A stretch of 64,000 nt of DNA from Streptomyces sp. NBC_01381 (GCF_026340305.1 NZ_JAPEPI010000001.1:1736001-1800000), one strand, 5' to 3'. Shown: positions 25,370-35,026, counted from the first letter of the stretch. Translations and numbers: made by a program. The notes: generated by a model from the sequence alone, not told the origin.

Positions 25370-26640
25370 GCCATCGGTCCTACGAGCAGCCATTGCCACG
25401 AGTCCTTTCCGAACGCGTTCTGTTCGCCGCCCGTCGAGCCGATCTCGACGGGCATTCCGTCCGGTCCGACGGCGGTGCCGGTGTCCGGGTCGTACGGGGT
25501 GACGTGCGCCGCCCGGTCCGCCCCGCCGGAGCGGGCCGGGGCGCCGGGGGCGTTCTGCGCACCGCGCACCGAGGTGTCGCCGCCGCGTGGTGCTGTGCAG
25601 CGTGCGCCGGTGTTGGCCGGGCGGTCGCCGGTGTCCGCGGGGTCGCGCCGCCGGGTGTCGTACCCCTGGCGGCAGGGCGCCGGTTCGTCCTTGCCCGCGA
25701 CCAGTCCGAAGTGCGTGGTGCCGTCGCCCGGCACCACCGTGTAGCTGCCCGCGACGGTCAGGGGGAAGGTGACCAGGGCCTGTTCCACCCCGGGCAGTCG
25801 GGCCACCGTGATCTGGCCGCCGCTGATCAGATTCCCGAGGAGTACCGGCAGTTGGGTCCGGTTCGCCTTGAGCAGCGAGTCCACCTCGTGCGCGGCGGGC
25901 GCGCCCGACCCGATCAGCCTGCGGATGTCCCCGTCACTGGACTTGAGTTCCGCGGTGAGGGCCGCCAGGTCCTCGGAGAACGACTTGATCGACGAGCCCT
26001 GCTCCGACTGGGTCCTGAGGACCTTCCGCGAGTCCTCGATGAGCCTGATCGTCTCGGGGAGCGATTCGGAGGCCGACTCGACCAGCTCATTGCCCGAGTC
26101 CACCAGGCGGCTCAGGTGCGGTCCCGTCCCCTTGAAGGCCTTGCCCAGTTCGTCGACCGTGACCCGCAGATCCTCCTTGCCGACGGACTTGACCAGGCGG
26201 TCCACGCTGAGGACGAGCTCCGTGCTGGCCAGCGGCACCCGGGTGTCGCCGCGGGCGATCGTGCTGCCCTCCTTGAGCAGCGGCCCGGAGCCGGTGCGCG
26301 GCTGCAGATCGACGTACTGCTCACCGACCGCCGAACGGTGCGCCACCACGGCAAGCGTGTCCGCCGGAATCCGCGCCCCGTCCTCGATGTCGAGCGCCAC
26401 CGACACCCCTCCGGCGTCGGCGAGTTCGAGCTGCCCGACCCGGCCCACGGGCACGCCGCGATAGGTGACCTCGGCCCCCTGGAAGATGCCCCCGGACTCG
26501 GCGAACTCGGCGCGCACGGTGTACCCGCGGTCGAGCAGGGCGTCGGGGATGCCGGTGTACTGCGCGCCGACGTAACTCACGCCCACGGCGGTCACGGTGG
26601 CGAACGCGAGCAGTTGGATCTTGACCGTACGTGTGATCAC
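25366..26640 (-). CDS. mceF: MCE family protein MceF-like
   Basis: A 424-residue Mce subunit. GTG 26640 shares its first base with the TAG stop of mceE. One N-terminal membrane helix (IQLLAFATVTAVGVSYVGAQ) is followed by the MCE domain (GYTVRAEFAESGGIFQGAEV, then YRGVPVGRVGQLEL), a long helical region (about 150-300) and a Pro/Gly/Asp-rich C-terminal tail. In actinobacteria six different Mce proteins form the shuttle through which the YrbE/Mkl transporter takes up sterols or other lipids. The disordered tail (about 300-400) is longer than the core requires. Confidence 0.9.
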   Translation of the reverse strand: MITRTVKIQLLAFATVTAVGVSYVGAQYTGIPDALLDRGYTVRAEFAESGGIFQGAEVTYRGVPVGRVGQLELADAGGVSVALDIEDGARIPADTLAVVAHRSAVGEQYVDLQPRTGSGPLLKEGSTIARGDTRVPLASTELVLSVDRLVKSVGKEDLRVTVDELGKAFKGTGPHLSRLVDSGNELVESASESLPETIRLIEDSRKVLRTQSEQGSSIKSFSEDLAALTAELKSSDGDIRRLIGSGAPAAHEVDSLLKANRTQLPVLLGNLISGGQITVARLPGVEQALVTFPLTVAGSYTVVPGDGTTHFGLVAGKDEPAPCRQGYDTRRRDPADTGDRPANTGARCTAPRGGDTSVRGAQNAPGAPARSGGADRAAHVTPYDPDTGTAVGPDGMPVEIGSTGGEQNAFGKDSWQWLLVGPMA

Positions 26641-27935
26641 TAGTAGACCCCCCTCAGCAGGAGCTCGGCCAGAGCGAGGTTGATCCCGGGCGCAGAGCCC
26701 TCGGCGTTCCCGTTCCCGTACGCGGCGTACTGGCCGGTGCACACCGGCGGGCACAGCTGCCCGCCGTCGCCATCCGGGTCCGATAGGTCGTCGGGGGTGT
26801 CCGGCAGCTTCGGGCCGTCGGGCAGCTCGGGGATCTCGGGGGCGTCCGGAACGCCGGGCACGTCCGGCAGCTTCGGTGGCTTCGGCACCTCGGGCAGCCC
26901 GGGTTTGTCCGAGCCGTCCGGCTTCTCGGGGTCGTCGGCGAGATTGCCGTAGATGCTGTCCAGATCGAGATCTGCGGTGATCTTGAGGTTGACGTAGTCG
27001 CCCTTGATGGCGTCGGTGGCGCCGCGCGGGAAGGGATAGGTCGTCAGGAGCTCAAGGGAGTTCGGCAGATCGTCGCCCGCCTTGTTCAACTGCTCCAGGA
27101 TCGGCCGCAGATGCTTCAGATTGGCGACCACGTCGGAGCGTGAGGCGTTGACCACCTTGGTGCCCGCCTTGCCCAGCTTCGACAGCGACGTGAGCATCCT
27201 CGTCAGATCGCGTCGCTGGTCGGCGAGCACCTTGAGGGCGGGCGGCACGGTGTCGACGGCTTTGCCGATCGTCTTCTTCTCCTTCTTGAGGCGCTTGGCG
27301 AGGCGGTCGACGCCCTTGAGCGCCCGCACGATCTCCTTGCGCTGGCCGTCGAGACCGCCGACGAACTTGTTCAGCTCCTTCAGCAGCGACTTGACCCGGT
27401 TCTCGCGGCCTGACAGGGCCTTGTTGAGCTCCGTGGTGATCGTCTTGAGCTGGGCCACACCGCCGCCGTTGAGCAGCGCCGACAGCGCGGAGAGCACCTC
27501 TTCGATCTCCGGGTTGCGGCCGCTGCGGGACAGCGGAATCCGCGCACCGTCCTTGAGCCTGCCGACGGGGGCGCTGTCCGGTGGGGCGGACAGGGCCACG
27601 TATTTCTCGCCGAGCATGCTGGTCTGGCGCAGACCGGCGAACGCGTTGGCGGGCAGCTTCACCGAACCGGCGACCCGCAGCCGTGCCTTGGCGTGCCAGC
27701 CGTCGAGCTCCACCTTCTCGACCGAGCCCACGGTGACGTTGTTGACCTTCACGGCCGACTGCGGCACCAGGTCGAGCACGTCCCGGAACTCGACCGTGAC
27801 CCGGTAGGCGCCCGCGTCCTTGGCGGCGCCGCCGGGCAGTTCGACGTCGTACAGACCGTTGAACTCACAGCCGGCCAGGAGCAGTGAACCGATCGCGGCC
27901 CAGGCGGCCGTCCCGCCCTTGCGCAGTGCGCTCAT
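26640..27935 (-). CDS. mceE: MCE family lipoprotein MceE-like
   Basis: A 431-residue Mce subunit with a lipobox: AAIGSLLLAGC (C23), as expected for the E position, which is the lipoprotein of mce operons. MCE domain: YRVTVEFRDVLDLVPQSAVK, then VGSVEKVELDGWHAKARL. The helical region contains many Lys/Leu heptads. The C-terminal tail is a Pro-Glu-Asp-Gly repeat region (PDVPGVPDAPEIPELPDGP) ending in a Cys-containing segment (LCPPVCTGQYAAYGNG). Its ATG overlaps the mceD stop by 4 nt. Confidence 0.9.
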   Translation of the reverse strand: MSALRKGGTAAWAAIGSLLLAGCEFNGLYDVELPGGAAKDAGAYRVTVEFRDVLDLVPQSAVKVNNVTVGSVEKVELDGWHAKARLRVAGSVKLPANAFAGLRQTSMLGEKYVALSAPPDSAPVGRLKDGARIPLSRSGRNPEIEEVLSALSALLNGGGVAQLKTITTELNKALSGRENRVKSLLKELNKFVGGLDGQRKEIVRALKGVDRLAKRLKKEKKTIGKAVDTVPPALKVLADQRRDLTRMLTSLSKLGKAGTKVVNASRSDVVANLKHLRPILEQLNKAGDDLPNSLELLTTYPFPRGATDAIKGDYVNLKITADLDLDSIYGNLADDPEKPDGSDKPGLPEVPKPPKLPDVPGVPDAPEIPELPDGPKLPDTPDDLSDPDGDGGQLCPPVCTGQYAAYGNGNAEGSAPGINLALAELLLRGVY

Positions 27936-29065
27936 GCCGCGGCCTCCAGGATTCCGCCGAGGGTCTTGTCGCCCGGCTTCGCGCCCGAAACCCCTTGTGG
28001 CTGCGACAACTTGGGCAGCGAGTCGAAGAGTTTCCGCAGGTCCTTGCAGTCCGCGGCCTGCTTCTCGCCGGTGGTGCCGAGCAGCGAGCAGAGCAGCGCG
28101 GCCGGGTCCTGTGCCTGCTCGGCGTTGTTGCGGGTGTCGAGGGTGCCCGAGCCCGGGTTGTAGGCGTTCTGCAGATTCGACAGGCCGGTCGGCGTGGTCT
28201 CCAGGATCTCGGCGAGCGCCTTCTTCTGGGTGACGAGCACCTTGGTGACCTTGCTGAGCCCCTTCACATTGGAGGTCAGCGACTTCTTGTTCTTCTTGAC
28301 GAACCGCTGCACATCGCCGAGCGCGGTGCCCAGGTGCTTCAGCGCGGCCGCCAGGTCCTTGCGCTCTCCGGCGAGCTGCCCTGCCACCTTGGCGAGGCTG
28401 GTGTTGAACGACCGCACGCTCTTGTCGTCCTTGGCGAGCATGGCCGTGAACACCTGCAGGTTCCGTACGGTGCCGAACAGATCGCCCCGGCCGTCGGAGA
28501 GGGTCGTGACGGCCGTCGAGAGATCCTCCACGGTCTGATGCAGGTTCCCGCCCTGCCCTTCGAGGTTGTCCGCGCTGACCCCGAGCAGCCGGGACAGCGA
28601 GCCCTTCTTGTTGGCGCCGCGCGGGCCGAGCGCCTGCGACGTGGTGTGCAGGCTGTCGAAGACGCGGTCGAGCTCGACCGGTACGGCGGTACGGCTCTGC
28701 GGAATGACGGCGCCGTCCCGCATCGCCGGGCCCTTCCGGTACACCGGAAGGAGCTGGAGATAACGGTCGCTGACCACGGAGGAGTTGATGATCGCGGCCC
28801 GGGCGTCGGCGGGCACCTTGCGCTCACTGTCGTACTCAAGGGTCACCCGCACCCGCTCGCCCTCCGGGGTGATCTCCTTGACCTCGCCGATGCGGACGCC
28901 GAGCACCCGGACGTCCGAACCCGGATAGATGCCGACGGTGCGCGGGAAGTACGCGGTGACGCGCACCGGTTCACCGCGCGGCCACAGCACCACGGTGAGG
29001 GCGGCCACCACAGCCAGGGCGGTCACCAGGGCCGTCCGCCGCAGGAGTCGTGCGTGCTTGCTCAT
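27932..29065 (-). CDS. mceD: MCE family protein MceD-like
   Basis: A 377-residue Mce subunit. N-terminal helix: ALVTALAVVAALTVVLW. MCE domain: VRVTAYFPRTVGIYPGSDVR, VLGVRIGEVKEITPEG. A long Ser/Leu/Lys-rich helical part follows (LEGQGGNLHQTVEDLSTAV and similar heptads). It overlaps both neighbours by 4 nt (ATGA), which indicates strong translational coupling and fixed subunit ratios. Confidence 0.9.
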   Translation of the reverse strand: MSKHARLLRRTALVTALAVVAALTVVLWPRGEPVRVTAYFPRTVGIYPGSDVRVLGVRIGEVKEITPEGERVRVTLEYDSERKVPADARAAIINSSVVSDRYLQLLPVYRKGPAMRDGAVIPQSRTAVPVELDRVFDSLHTTSQALGPRGANKKGSLSRLLGVSADNLEGQGGNLHQTVEDLSTAVTTLSDGRGDLFGTVRNLQVFTAMLAKDDKSVRSFNTSLAKVAGQLAGERKDLAAALKHLGTALGDVQRFVKKNKKSLTSNVKGLSKVTKVLVTQKKALAEILETTPTGLSNLQNAYNPGSGTLDTRNNAEQAQDPAALLCSLLGTTGEKQAADCKDLRKLFDSLPKLSQPQGVSGAKPGDKTLGGILEAAA

Positions 29066-30096
29066 CGCTTGTCTCCCGTCCGCGGGACCACCGGAGTGGC
29101 GACCAGGTTCTGGATGTAGCTGTCGAACCAGCGGCCGTTGCCGAGGGTGTTGGTGAAGAGCCGTACATAGGGCGCGAGCAGCTGGACGCTGCGATCGATG
29201 CTGGAGTAGTTGCGCTCCAGCATCGACACCACTCTGTTCAGGCCCTTGAGCGCCGGGCCGATCTCCTTGCGGTTGTCCGCCACCAGGCCCGAGAGTTCGA
29301 TGCCGAGCGTGGCCGAGCTCTTGAGCAGGGTGTGGATGGCCTTGCGGCGCTTGGCGATCTCGGTGAGCAGTTTGTCGGCGTCCTTGACCAAGGTGGAGAA
29401 CTCGTCGGAGCGGTCGGCGAGCACCTTGGTCACGCCGTTGGCGTGGTCGAGTAGTTCGCGCAGCTCCTTGTCGCGCGATGCGACCGTGCGGGAGATCTTC
29501 GACAGGCCCTTGATGGACGCCTTCACCTCGGCGGGAGAGTCCTCGAAGGTGGTGGAGATGGTGTCCATGGCCTTGGCGAGCTGTTCGGTGTCGACCTTCT
29601 CCGTGGTGGTGGTCAGATCGCTGAACGCGGTCACGACGTCGTACGCGGGTGTCGTCCGGGACACCGGGATCTCGGCGCCCGGCTTCAACTGGCCGGGTCC
29701 CTTGGGCTCCAGGGCCAGGTACTTCGAGCCCAGGATCGTCTTGATCCGGATGGACGCGCCGGTCCTGGTGCCGAACTTCGGCTCGCCCTTGACCTGGAAG
29801 GTGACCTTCACATGGTCGCCGTCCAGGTCGACCTCGTCGATCTTGCCGACCTTCACCCCGGCGATCCGTACCTCGTCGCCCGGCTTGAGCCCGCCCGCCT
29901 CCGAGAAGGCCGCGCTGTACGTCTCGCCGTTGCCGATCAGCGGCAGGCTGTCGGCGTTGAACGCGGCGGCGGTCAGGAGGCCGAGGGTGGTGAGACCCAC
30001 GACACCGATCGTCACCGGGTTCCGCTCACGGAAGGGCGTCATCCGCCCACGCCTCCGCGGGAAGAGCCGCGGAATGCGCGGCACACGCAGCCTCAT
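29062..30096 (-). CDS. mceC: MCE family protein MceC-like
   Basis: A 344-residue Mce subunit. The ATG 30096 overlaps the mceB stop as ATGA; a GTG 9 nt upstream is less likely. Basic N-terminus (RVPRIPRLFPRRRGR), membrane helix (VTIGVVGLTTLGLLTAAAF), and MCE domain (GETYSAAFSEAGGLKPGDEV, RIAGVKVGKIDEVDLDGDHV). The C-terminal helical segment contains VSMLERNYSSIDRSVQLLAP. Letter assignment C follows gene order. Confidence 0.9.
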   Translation of the reverse strand: MRLRVPRIPRLFPRRRGRMTPFRERNPVTIGVVGLTTLGLLTAAAFNADSLPLIGNGETYSAAFSEAGGLKPGDEVRIAGVKVGKIDEVDLDGDHVKVTFQVKGEPKFGTRTGASIRIKTILGSKYLALEPKGPGQLKPGAEIPVSRTTPAYDVVTAFSDLTTTTEKVDTEQLAKAMDTISTTFEDSPAEVKASIKGLSKISRTVASRDKELRELLDHANGVTKVLADRSDEFSTLVKDADKLLTEIAKRRKAIHTLLKSSATLGIELSGLVADNRKEIGPALKGLNRVVSMLERNYSSIDRSVQLLAPYVRLFTNTLGNGRWFDSYIQNLVATPVVPRTGDKR

Positions 30097-31130
30097 CCGC
30101 CACACCTCGCCCGTGCCACATGCAGCTCGGGAGTGAGCACCTCCTTGGTCTTCGGCAGCACGATCCGGCCGTCGAAGTCACAGAGGTAGAAGTTGAACCA
30201 GGAGCCGTAGGACGCGGTCCCGGTCAGCTTGTTGAGCTTGTTCGGCAGCCGCTTCAGCACGCCCTCCACGGTCTTCTCGTTGTCGTTCAGCGTTCCGGTG
30301 AGCTCGCCGAGCTCCTTGATGTCGTCCTTCAGCGGGGGCCGTGCCTCCCCGACCAGGCCCGAGGTGGCCTCGGTCAGGTGCCCGATGTTCACCAGTGACC
30401 TGCCGATCGGCTTGCGGTCCGCGGACAGTCCGGAGACGAGCCGCTGCAACTGCTTGAGCAGCGAGGAGAAGCGGCCGCCGCGCTTGTCCAGCGTCGTGAG
30501 CACCTCGTTGAGGTTGTCGATCACGGAGCCGATGAGCTTGTCGCGGCCGGCCAGGGTGGTGGTGAGCGACGCCGTGTGGGCCAGGAGGCTGTTGACCGTG
30601 CCGCCCTCGCCCTGCAGCGTCTTGACGATCTCGGTGGCGAGCTGGTTCACGTCCTTGGGGCTCAGCGCGGCGAACAGCGGCTTGAACCCGGCGAGCAGCG
30701 CGTTCAGATCGAGCGCGGGCTGCGTCCGGGACAGCGGGATCCGGCCGCCGGGCCGCAGCGGTGTGCTGCCGCCCGCGCCCTCGGTCAGCGCGATGTAGCG
30801 CTGCCCGACCAGGCTCCGGTAGCGGATGACGGCGCCGGTGCTGGTGAACAGCGGGCGGTCCTCGGTGACGGTGAAGGTGACCTCGGCCCGGGTCCGGTCC
30901 TTGATCCGGATGCCATCGACCTCGCCGACCCGCACCCCGGCGACCCTGATGTCGTCGCCCTCCTCCAGGCTCGTGACATCGCTGAACACCGCGCGGTAGG
31001 TGTGCTCCGGAGTGAAGGAGATATTGACGATGGTGGCCGCGAGCAGCGCCGTCGCCACCACCGTCACCACCGCGAACAGCAGGAACTTCACCAAAGGCGC
31101 CGCGGTGTCCGTGGCTCGTGCCGTCTTCAT
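30093..31130 (-). CDS. mceB: MCE family protein MceB-like
   Basis: A 345-residue Mce subunit. Membrane helix: FLLFAVVTVVATALLAATIV. MCE domain: TYRAVFSDVTSLEEGDDIRV, AGVRVGEVDGIRIKDRTRAE. C-terminal region: SWFNFYLCDFDGRI, a Cys-containing motif typical of the B subunit. Its ATG overlaps the mceA stop by 4 nt. Confidence 0.9.
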   Translation of the reverse strand: MKTARATDTAAPLVKFLLFAVVTVVATALLAATIVNISFTPEHTYRAVFSDVTSLEEGDDIRVAGVRVGEVDGIRIKDRTRAEVTFTVTEDRPLFTSTGAVIRYRSLVGQRYIALTEGAGGSTPLRPGGRIPLSRTQPALDLNALLAGFKPLFAALSPKDVNQLATEIVKTLQGEGGTVNSLLAHTASLTTTLAGRDKLIGSVIDNLNEVLTTLDKRGGRFSSLLKQLQRLVSGLSADRKPIGRSLVNIGHLTEATSGLVGEARPPLKDDIKELGELTGTLNDNEKTVEGVLKRLPNKLNKLTGTASYGSWFNFYLCDFDGRIVLPKTKEVLTPELHVARARCGG

Positions 31131-32395
31131 GCGACGCTCACCGCCGTTCCGCGTGCCATCGGGCCGAAGAGGAGCGTCGCGACCGGGGGCACCTGGTCCG
31201 CCGGCATCCCGAGGACCGGGGCCACGAGGGAGCCGACGGCCCGCTGTTCGGCCGAGGTCGAGGACATCGTGGCCGCGCCGGAAGGACCACCGACCTTGTT
31301 GGGCTTCGTACCGTCGTTGAGCTGGTCGTCCCCCGCGGGCACCCGGGGATGGGGCAGACCGCGGCAGTCGGGGCCCGAGCGGTCCGCGTACCGCGGTTCC
31401 TCGCCGGGCTCGTACGCGGGCTGCGGGTGGACGAATTCGAGGGTGATACGCATCTTTCCGCCTCGATAGGTCTCTTCGGACGCCTTGTCCTGCCGCACCA
31501 GGCCCTCAAGGAGGCAGGGGTACTCGGGCGCATAGCGGGCGAACAGCGCCAGCGTCGGACGGGAGACCCGACCGAGGGCGATCAGGCGCTCGCCGTTGTC
31601 GTCGAGGAAGTCCTCGCCGGTGTCGGCCGCGGTGGCGGTCGCGGTGAGGGCGGCGGCCAGTTGGCCCTGCTTCTCCACGAGGGTGCGGCTGGTGGTGACG
31701 GAGTTCCGCAGGATCTTCATCAGGTCCGGCGCCGCGTCGGCGTACACCTCGGCGACGTCGGCGAAGCGCGTGATGTCCTCCTTCAGGGACGGCAGATGCG
31801 GGTTGAGGCGGCGCAGATAGCGCTCGACGCGGGTGAGGTTGGCGCCGATCCGGTCGCCGCGCCCGTCGAGCGCGGTGGCGAACGCGGAGAGCGTCGCGTT
31901 GAGATCGGCGGGTCGCACGGTGCGCAGGAGCGGCAGCAGATCGTTCATCAGCTGCTGCACCTCGATGCCGACCGTGGTGCGGTCCTGCGTGATGACGTCA
32001 CCGGCGCGGATGTGCCGCTGTGCCGGCTCACGGGGCTCCACCAGCTCGACGTACTTCTCGCCGAACAGCGTCTTGGGCAGCAGCCGCGCGTGGACATCGG
32101 ACGGGATCCGGGCGATGTGCTCCGGCTTGAGGGCGATGCCGAGGGTCGCCTTCTCCCCGTCGGCCCGCACCTCGCGGACCTCGCCGACCAGCAGGCCGCG
32201 CAGCTTGACGTCGGCCCGCGGCTCCAGCTGGTTGCCCAGGGTGTCGGCCTGCAGCGTGATCCGTACGACGGAGGTGAACACCTGCTGGTACACGGCGACG
32301 GAGAGGGCGAGCAGCAGTGCGATGACCGCGATGAACACGATGCCGTACAGCCGCAGTCTGGCGCCGGGCGAAACGAGAGAGACCGGAATCCGCAT
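31127..32395 (-). CDS. mceA: MCE family protein MceA-like
   Basis: A 422-residue Mce subunit, first of the six. Membrane helix: LYGIVFIAVIALLLALSVAV. MCE domain: RITLQADTLGNQLEPRADVK, LRGLLVGEVREVRADGEKA, then LLPKTLFGEKYVELVEP. The C-terminal section contains the conserved CRGLPHP pattern and a Ser/Pro tail ending in a hydrophobic stretch. It begins 5 nt after the YrbE-B stop. Confidence 0.91.
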   Translation of the reverse strand: MRIPVSLVSPGARLRLYGIVFIAVIALLLALSVAVYQQVFTSVVRITLQADTLGNQLEPRADVKLRGLLVGEVREVRADGEKATLGIALKPEHIARIPSDVHARLLPKTLFGEKYVELVEPREPAQRHIRAGDVITQDRTTVGIEVQQLMNDLLPLLRTVRPADLNATLSAFATALDGRGDRIGANLTRVERYLRRLNPHLPSLKEDITRFADVAEVYADAAPDLMKILRNSVTTSRTLVEKQGQLAAALTATATAADTGEDFLDDNGERLIALGRVSRPTLALFARYAPEYPCLLEGLVRQDKASEETYRGGKMRITLEFVHPQPAYEPGEEPRYADRSGPDCRGLPHPRVPAGDDQLNDGTKPNKVGGPSGAATMSSTSAEQRAVGSLVAPVLGMPADQVPPVATLLFGPMARGTAVSVA

Positions 32396-32400
32396 CTGCC

Positions 32401-33216
32401 CTACCCCGCTATTCGTACGGTCGTGACGGCGCCCCAGATCGCGAGGCTGAGGAAGAAGTCCAGGACGTTGATGGCGACGATGGAGGTGCGCACGGCACGG
32501 CCGACCGCGACGCCGACCCCGGCGGGGCCGCCGCTCGCGTAGTAGCCGTAGTAGCAGTGCACCAGGATGATCACGACGGCGAAGACGATCACCTTGCCGA
32601 AGGACCAGAGCACGTCCACAGGTGGCAGGTACTGCTGGAAGTAGTGGTCGTAGGTGCCCGCGGACTGCCCGTAGTAGCCGGTGGTGATGGTGCGCGCGGC
32701 GAAGTACGAGGACAGCAGGCCGACCACGTACAGCGGGATCACCGCGACGAATCCCGCGATCATCCGGGTGGTCACCAGGAACGGCAGCGAGGGGACGCCC
32801 ATCACTTCGAGCGCGTCGGTCTCCTCGCTGATCCGCATCGCGCCCAGCTGCGCGGTGAACCCGGCCCCGACCGTTGCGGACAGGGCGAGGCCCGCCACCA
32901 GGGGCGCGATCTCCCGGGTGTTGAAGTACGCCGAGAGGAACGCCACGAAGTTGGAGGTGCCCAACTGGTTGAGGGCGGCGTAGCCCTGGAGGCCGACCTC
33001 GGTGCCGGTGAAGAAGGACAGGAAGGCGATCACACCGACCGTGCCGCCGATGACGGCGAGGGCGCCTCGGCCGAAGCTCACCTCGGCGAGCAGGCGCAGG
33101 ATCTCCTTCTTGTAGCGGCGCAGGGTGCGGCCTGTCCAGGCCAGGGAGCGGCCGTAGAAGGCCAGTTGGCTGCCCAGCTCTTCGAGCGAGCGGAGCGGGC
33201 GGTCGAGAAGTCGCAT
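32401..33216 (-). CDS. yrbE1B: YrbE/MlaE-type permease, second copy
   Basis: A 271-residue integral membrane protein, one half of the permease of the Mce lipid importer. A cytoplasmic N-terminus of about 50 residues precedes five or six helices. The MlaE signature is EIAPLVAGLALSATVGAGFT with the coupling segment AMRISEETDALEVMGVPSLP. ATG 33216 has GAGAGGG upstream; a TTG directly before it is rejected. It is 3 nt downstream of the first YrbE gene. Confidence 0.94.
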   Translation of the reverse strand: MRLLDRPLRSLEELGSQLAFYGRSLAWTGRTLRRYKKEILRLLAEVSFGRGALAVIGGTVGVIAFLSFFTGTEVGLQGYAALNQLGTSNFVAFLSAYFNTREIAPLVAGLALSATVGAGFTAQLGAMRISEETDALEVMGVPSLPFLVTTRMIAGFVAVIPLYVVGLLSSYFAARTITTGYYGQSAGTYDHYFQQYLPPVDVLWSFGKVIVFAVVIILVHCYYGYYASGGPAGVGVAVGRAVRTSIVAINVLDFFLSLAIWGAVTTVRIAG

Positions 33217-33219
33217 CAA

Positions 33220-33990
33220 CTACCCTCTCTGCGGGACGATTTGGAAGTACACGGCGGTCATCACGAAGTTCGTCACGAACAGCAACATGAAGGTGATGAC
33301 CACGGCCTGGTTCACCGCGTCACCGACGCCCTTGGGGCCGCCCTTGGCGGTGAGCCCCTTGTACGAGGCGACGATCGCGGCGATGGCGCCGAAGACCAGG
33401 GCCTTGAGCTCCGCCGCCCAGAGGTCGGACAGCTGGGCGAGGGTGGTGAACGAGGCCAGATAGGCGCCCGGAGTGCCGTTCTGCAGGACCACGTTGAAGA
33501 AATAGCCGCCGGCCACCCCGACCACCGAGACCAGGCCGTTGAGCAGTACGGCGACGACCATCGACGCGAGGACCCTGGGCACGACGAGGCGATGGATCGG
33601 GTCGATGCCGAGGACCTGCATCGCGTCGATCTCCTCGCGGATCTTGCGCGCCCCGAGATCCGCGCAGATGGCGGTTCCGCCGGCTCCCGCGATGAGCAGC
33701 GCGGTGACGATCGGCGAGGCCTCCCTGAGCACCGCGAGCACCGAGGCGGCGCCCGAGAACGACTGCGCGCCCAGCTGCCGGGTCAGGCTGCCGATCTGCA
33801 GCGCGATCACCGCACCGAACGGGATGGAGACGAGCGCGGTGGGCAGGATCGTGACGCTCGCGATGAACCAGGACTGCTGGATGAACTCCCGCACCTGGAA
33901 CGGCCGTCGAGGCAGCGTCCGCAGCACGTCCAGGCCCATCGCGAAGAGACTGCCCGAGTGCCGCAGCGCCCCCTTGGGTGACAGACTCAT
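33220..33990 (-). CDS. yrbE1A: YrbE/MlaE-type permease, first copy
   Basis: A 256-residue integral membrane protein, partner of the following YrbE protein. MlaE signature: EASPIVTALLIAGAGGTAIC and the coupling helix ARKIREEIDAMQVLGIDPIH, which contacts the ATPase. Its ATG overlaps the ATPase stop as ATGA. The two YrbE copies are clearly different, as usual in actinobacterial mce operons. Confidence 0.94.
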   Translation of the reverse strand: MSLSPKGALRHSGSLFAMGLDVLRTLPRRPFQVREFIQQSWFIASVTILPTALVSIPFGAVIALQIGSLTRQLGAQSFSGAASVLAVLREASPIVTALLIAGAGGTAICADLGARKIREEIDAMQVLGIDPIHRLVVPRVLASMVVAVLLNGLVSVVGVAGGYFFNVVLQNGTPGAYLASFTTLAQLSDLWAAELKALVFGAIAAIVASYKGLTAKGGPKGVGDAVNQAVVITFMLLFVTNFVMTAVYFQIVPQRG

Positions 33991-34940
33991 GCGCCGCTCA
34001 CCTCGCGAGCCTCTTGCGCCTCTCGCGTCTCCTCCTGCTCGGCGATCGCCTGCCAGCGGGGCGGGCGGTCGATTCCGGGCCCCGGAAGGAGTCGTGGGGT
34101 CATCTCGGCGACGCCCACGCTGTCGGCGGCGCCGCCGTTGCCGAAGTGCACCGCCTCGCGCGCCATCGTGGCGGCGTCCTTCTCCTCGGCCATGCCGATC
34201 GGCCCCTGCATCCGGCCGTTCAGGAACTGCCGTACGACTGGCTCATTGCTGGTCAGGAGCTGCTTGCGGGGGCCGAACATCACCAGTTCACGGCGGAAGA
34301 GCAGTCCGATGTTGTCGGGGACCTGGCGGGCCGACGCGATGTCGTGCGTGACGATCAGGAAGGTCGCGTCGATCTGCGCGTTGAGGTCGACGATCAGCTG
34401 GTTGAGGTAGGCCACACGGACCGGATCGAGGCCCGAGTCGGGCTCGTCGAAGAGAATGATCTCCGGATCGAGCACCAGGGCCCGTGCCAGACCGGCCCGT
34501 TTGCGCATCCCGCCGGATATCTCGCCGGGCAGCTTGTCCTCGGCGCCGATCAGACCGACCATGTCCATCTTCTCGAGCACGATCTTCCTGATCGCGCTCT
34601 CCTGCTTACGGGTGTGCTCGCGCAGCGGGAAGGCGATGTTGTCGTAGAGGTTCATCGACCCGAACAGGGCGCCGTCCTGGAACAGCACGCCGAACAGCTT
34701 CCGTACCTCGTACAGGTCGTGCTCGCGGAGCTCGGTGATGTCCGTGCCCGCGATCCGGATCGACCCGCGCTCCGGCTTGAGCAGTCCGACGAGGCTCTTG
34801 AGGAAGACCGACTTGCCCGTGCCCGAGGGGCCCAGCATGACCGAGACCTCTCCGGCGGGCAGTGTCAGCGAGACGTTCTGCCAGATGACCTGGTCGCCGA
34901 AGGACTTGGTCAGCCCTTCCACGCAGATCTCGACACCCAT
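33987..34940 (-). CDS. mkl: Mce transporter ATP-binding protein (Mkl/MlaF-like)
   Basis: A 317-residue ABC ATPase energising lipid uptake by the Mce complex. Walker A: GPSGTGKS. Q-loop: GVLFQDGALFGSMN. Signature: ISGGMRKRAGLARAL, the GMRKR form typical of MlaF/Mkl. Walker B: IILFDEPDSGLDP. The C-terminal 60 residues form an extra segment after RQFLNGRMQGPIG, as in mycobacterial Mkl. ATG 34940 has GAAGGG at 8 nt; GTG 34949 is the alternative. Unlike in mycobacteria, it is encoded in the mce operon itself, as the first gene. Confidence 0.94.
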   Translation of the reverse strand: MGVEICVEGLTKSFGDQVIWQNVSLTLPAGEVSVMLGPSGTGKSVFLKSLVGLLKPERGSIRIAGTDITELREHDLYEVRKLFGVLFQDGALFGSMNLYDNIAFPLREHTRKQESAIRKIVLEKMDMVGLIGAEDKLPGEISGGMRKRAGLARALVLDPEIILFDEPDSGLDPVRVAYLNQLIVDLNAQIDATFLIVTHDIASARQVPDNIGLLFRRELVMFGPRKQLLTSNEPVVRQFLNGRMQGPIGMAEEKDAATMAREAVHFGNGGAADSVGVAEMTPRLLPGPGIDRPPRWQAIAEQEETREAQEAREVSGA

Positions 34941-35026
34941 CCGGTTCACCCTTCGCCGTGAGCAGCTCTCTCATCTGCTCTACGGGGAAGGGCGCCCCGT
35001 CCGTCGCGGAGAAACCGAAGTTTTTT

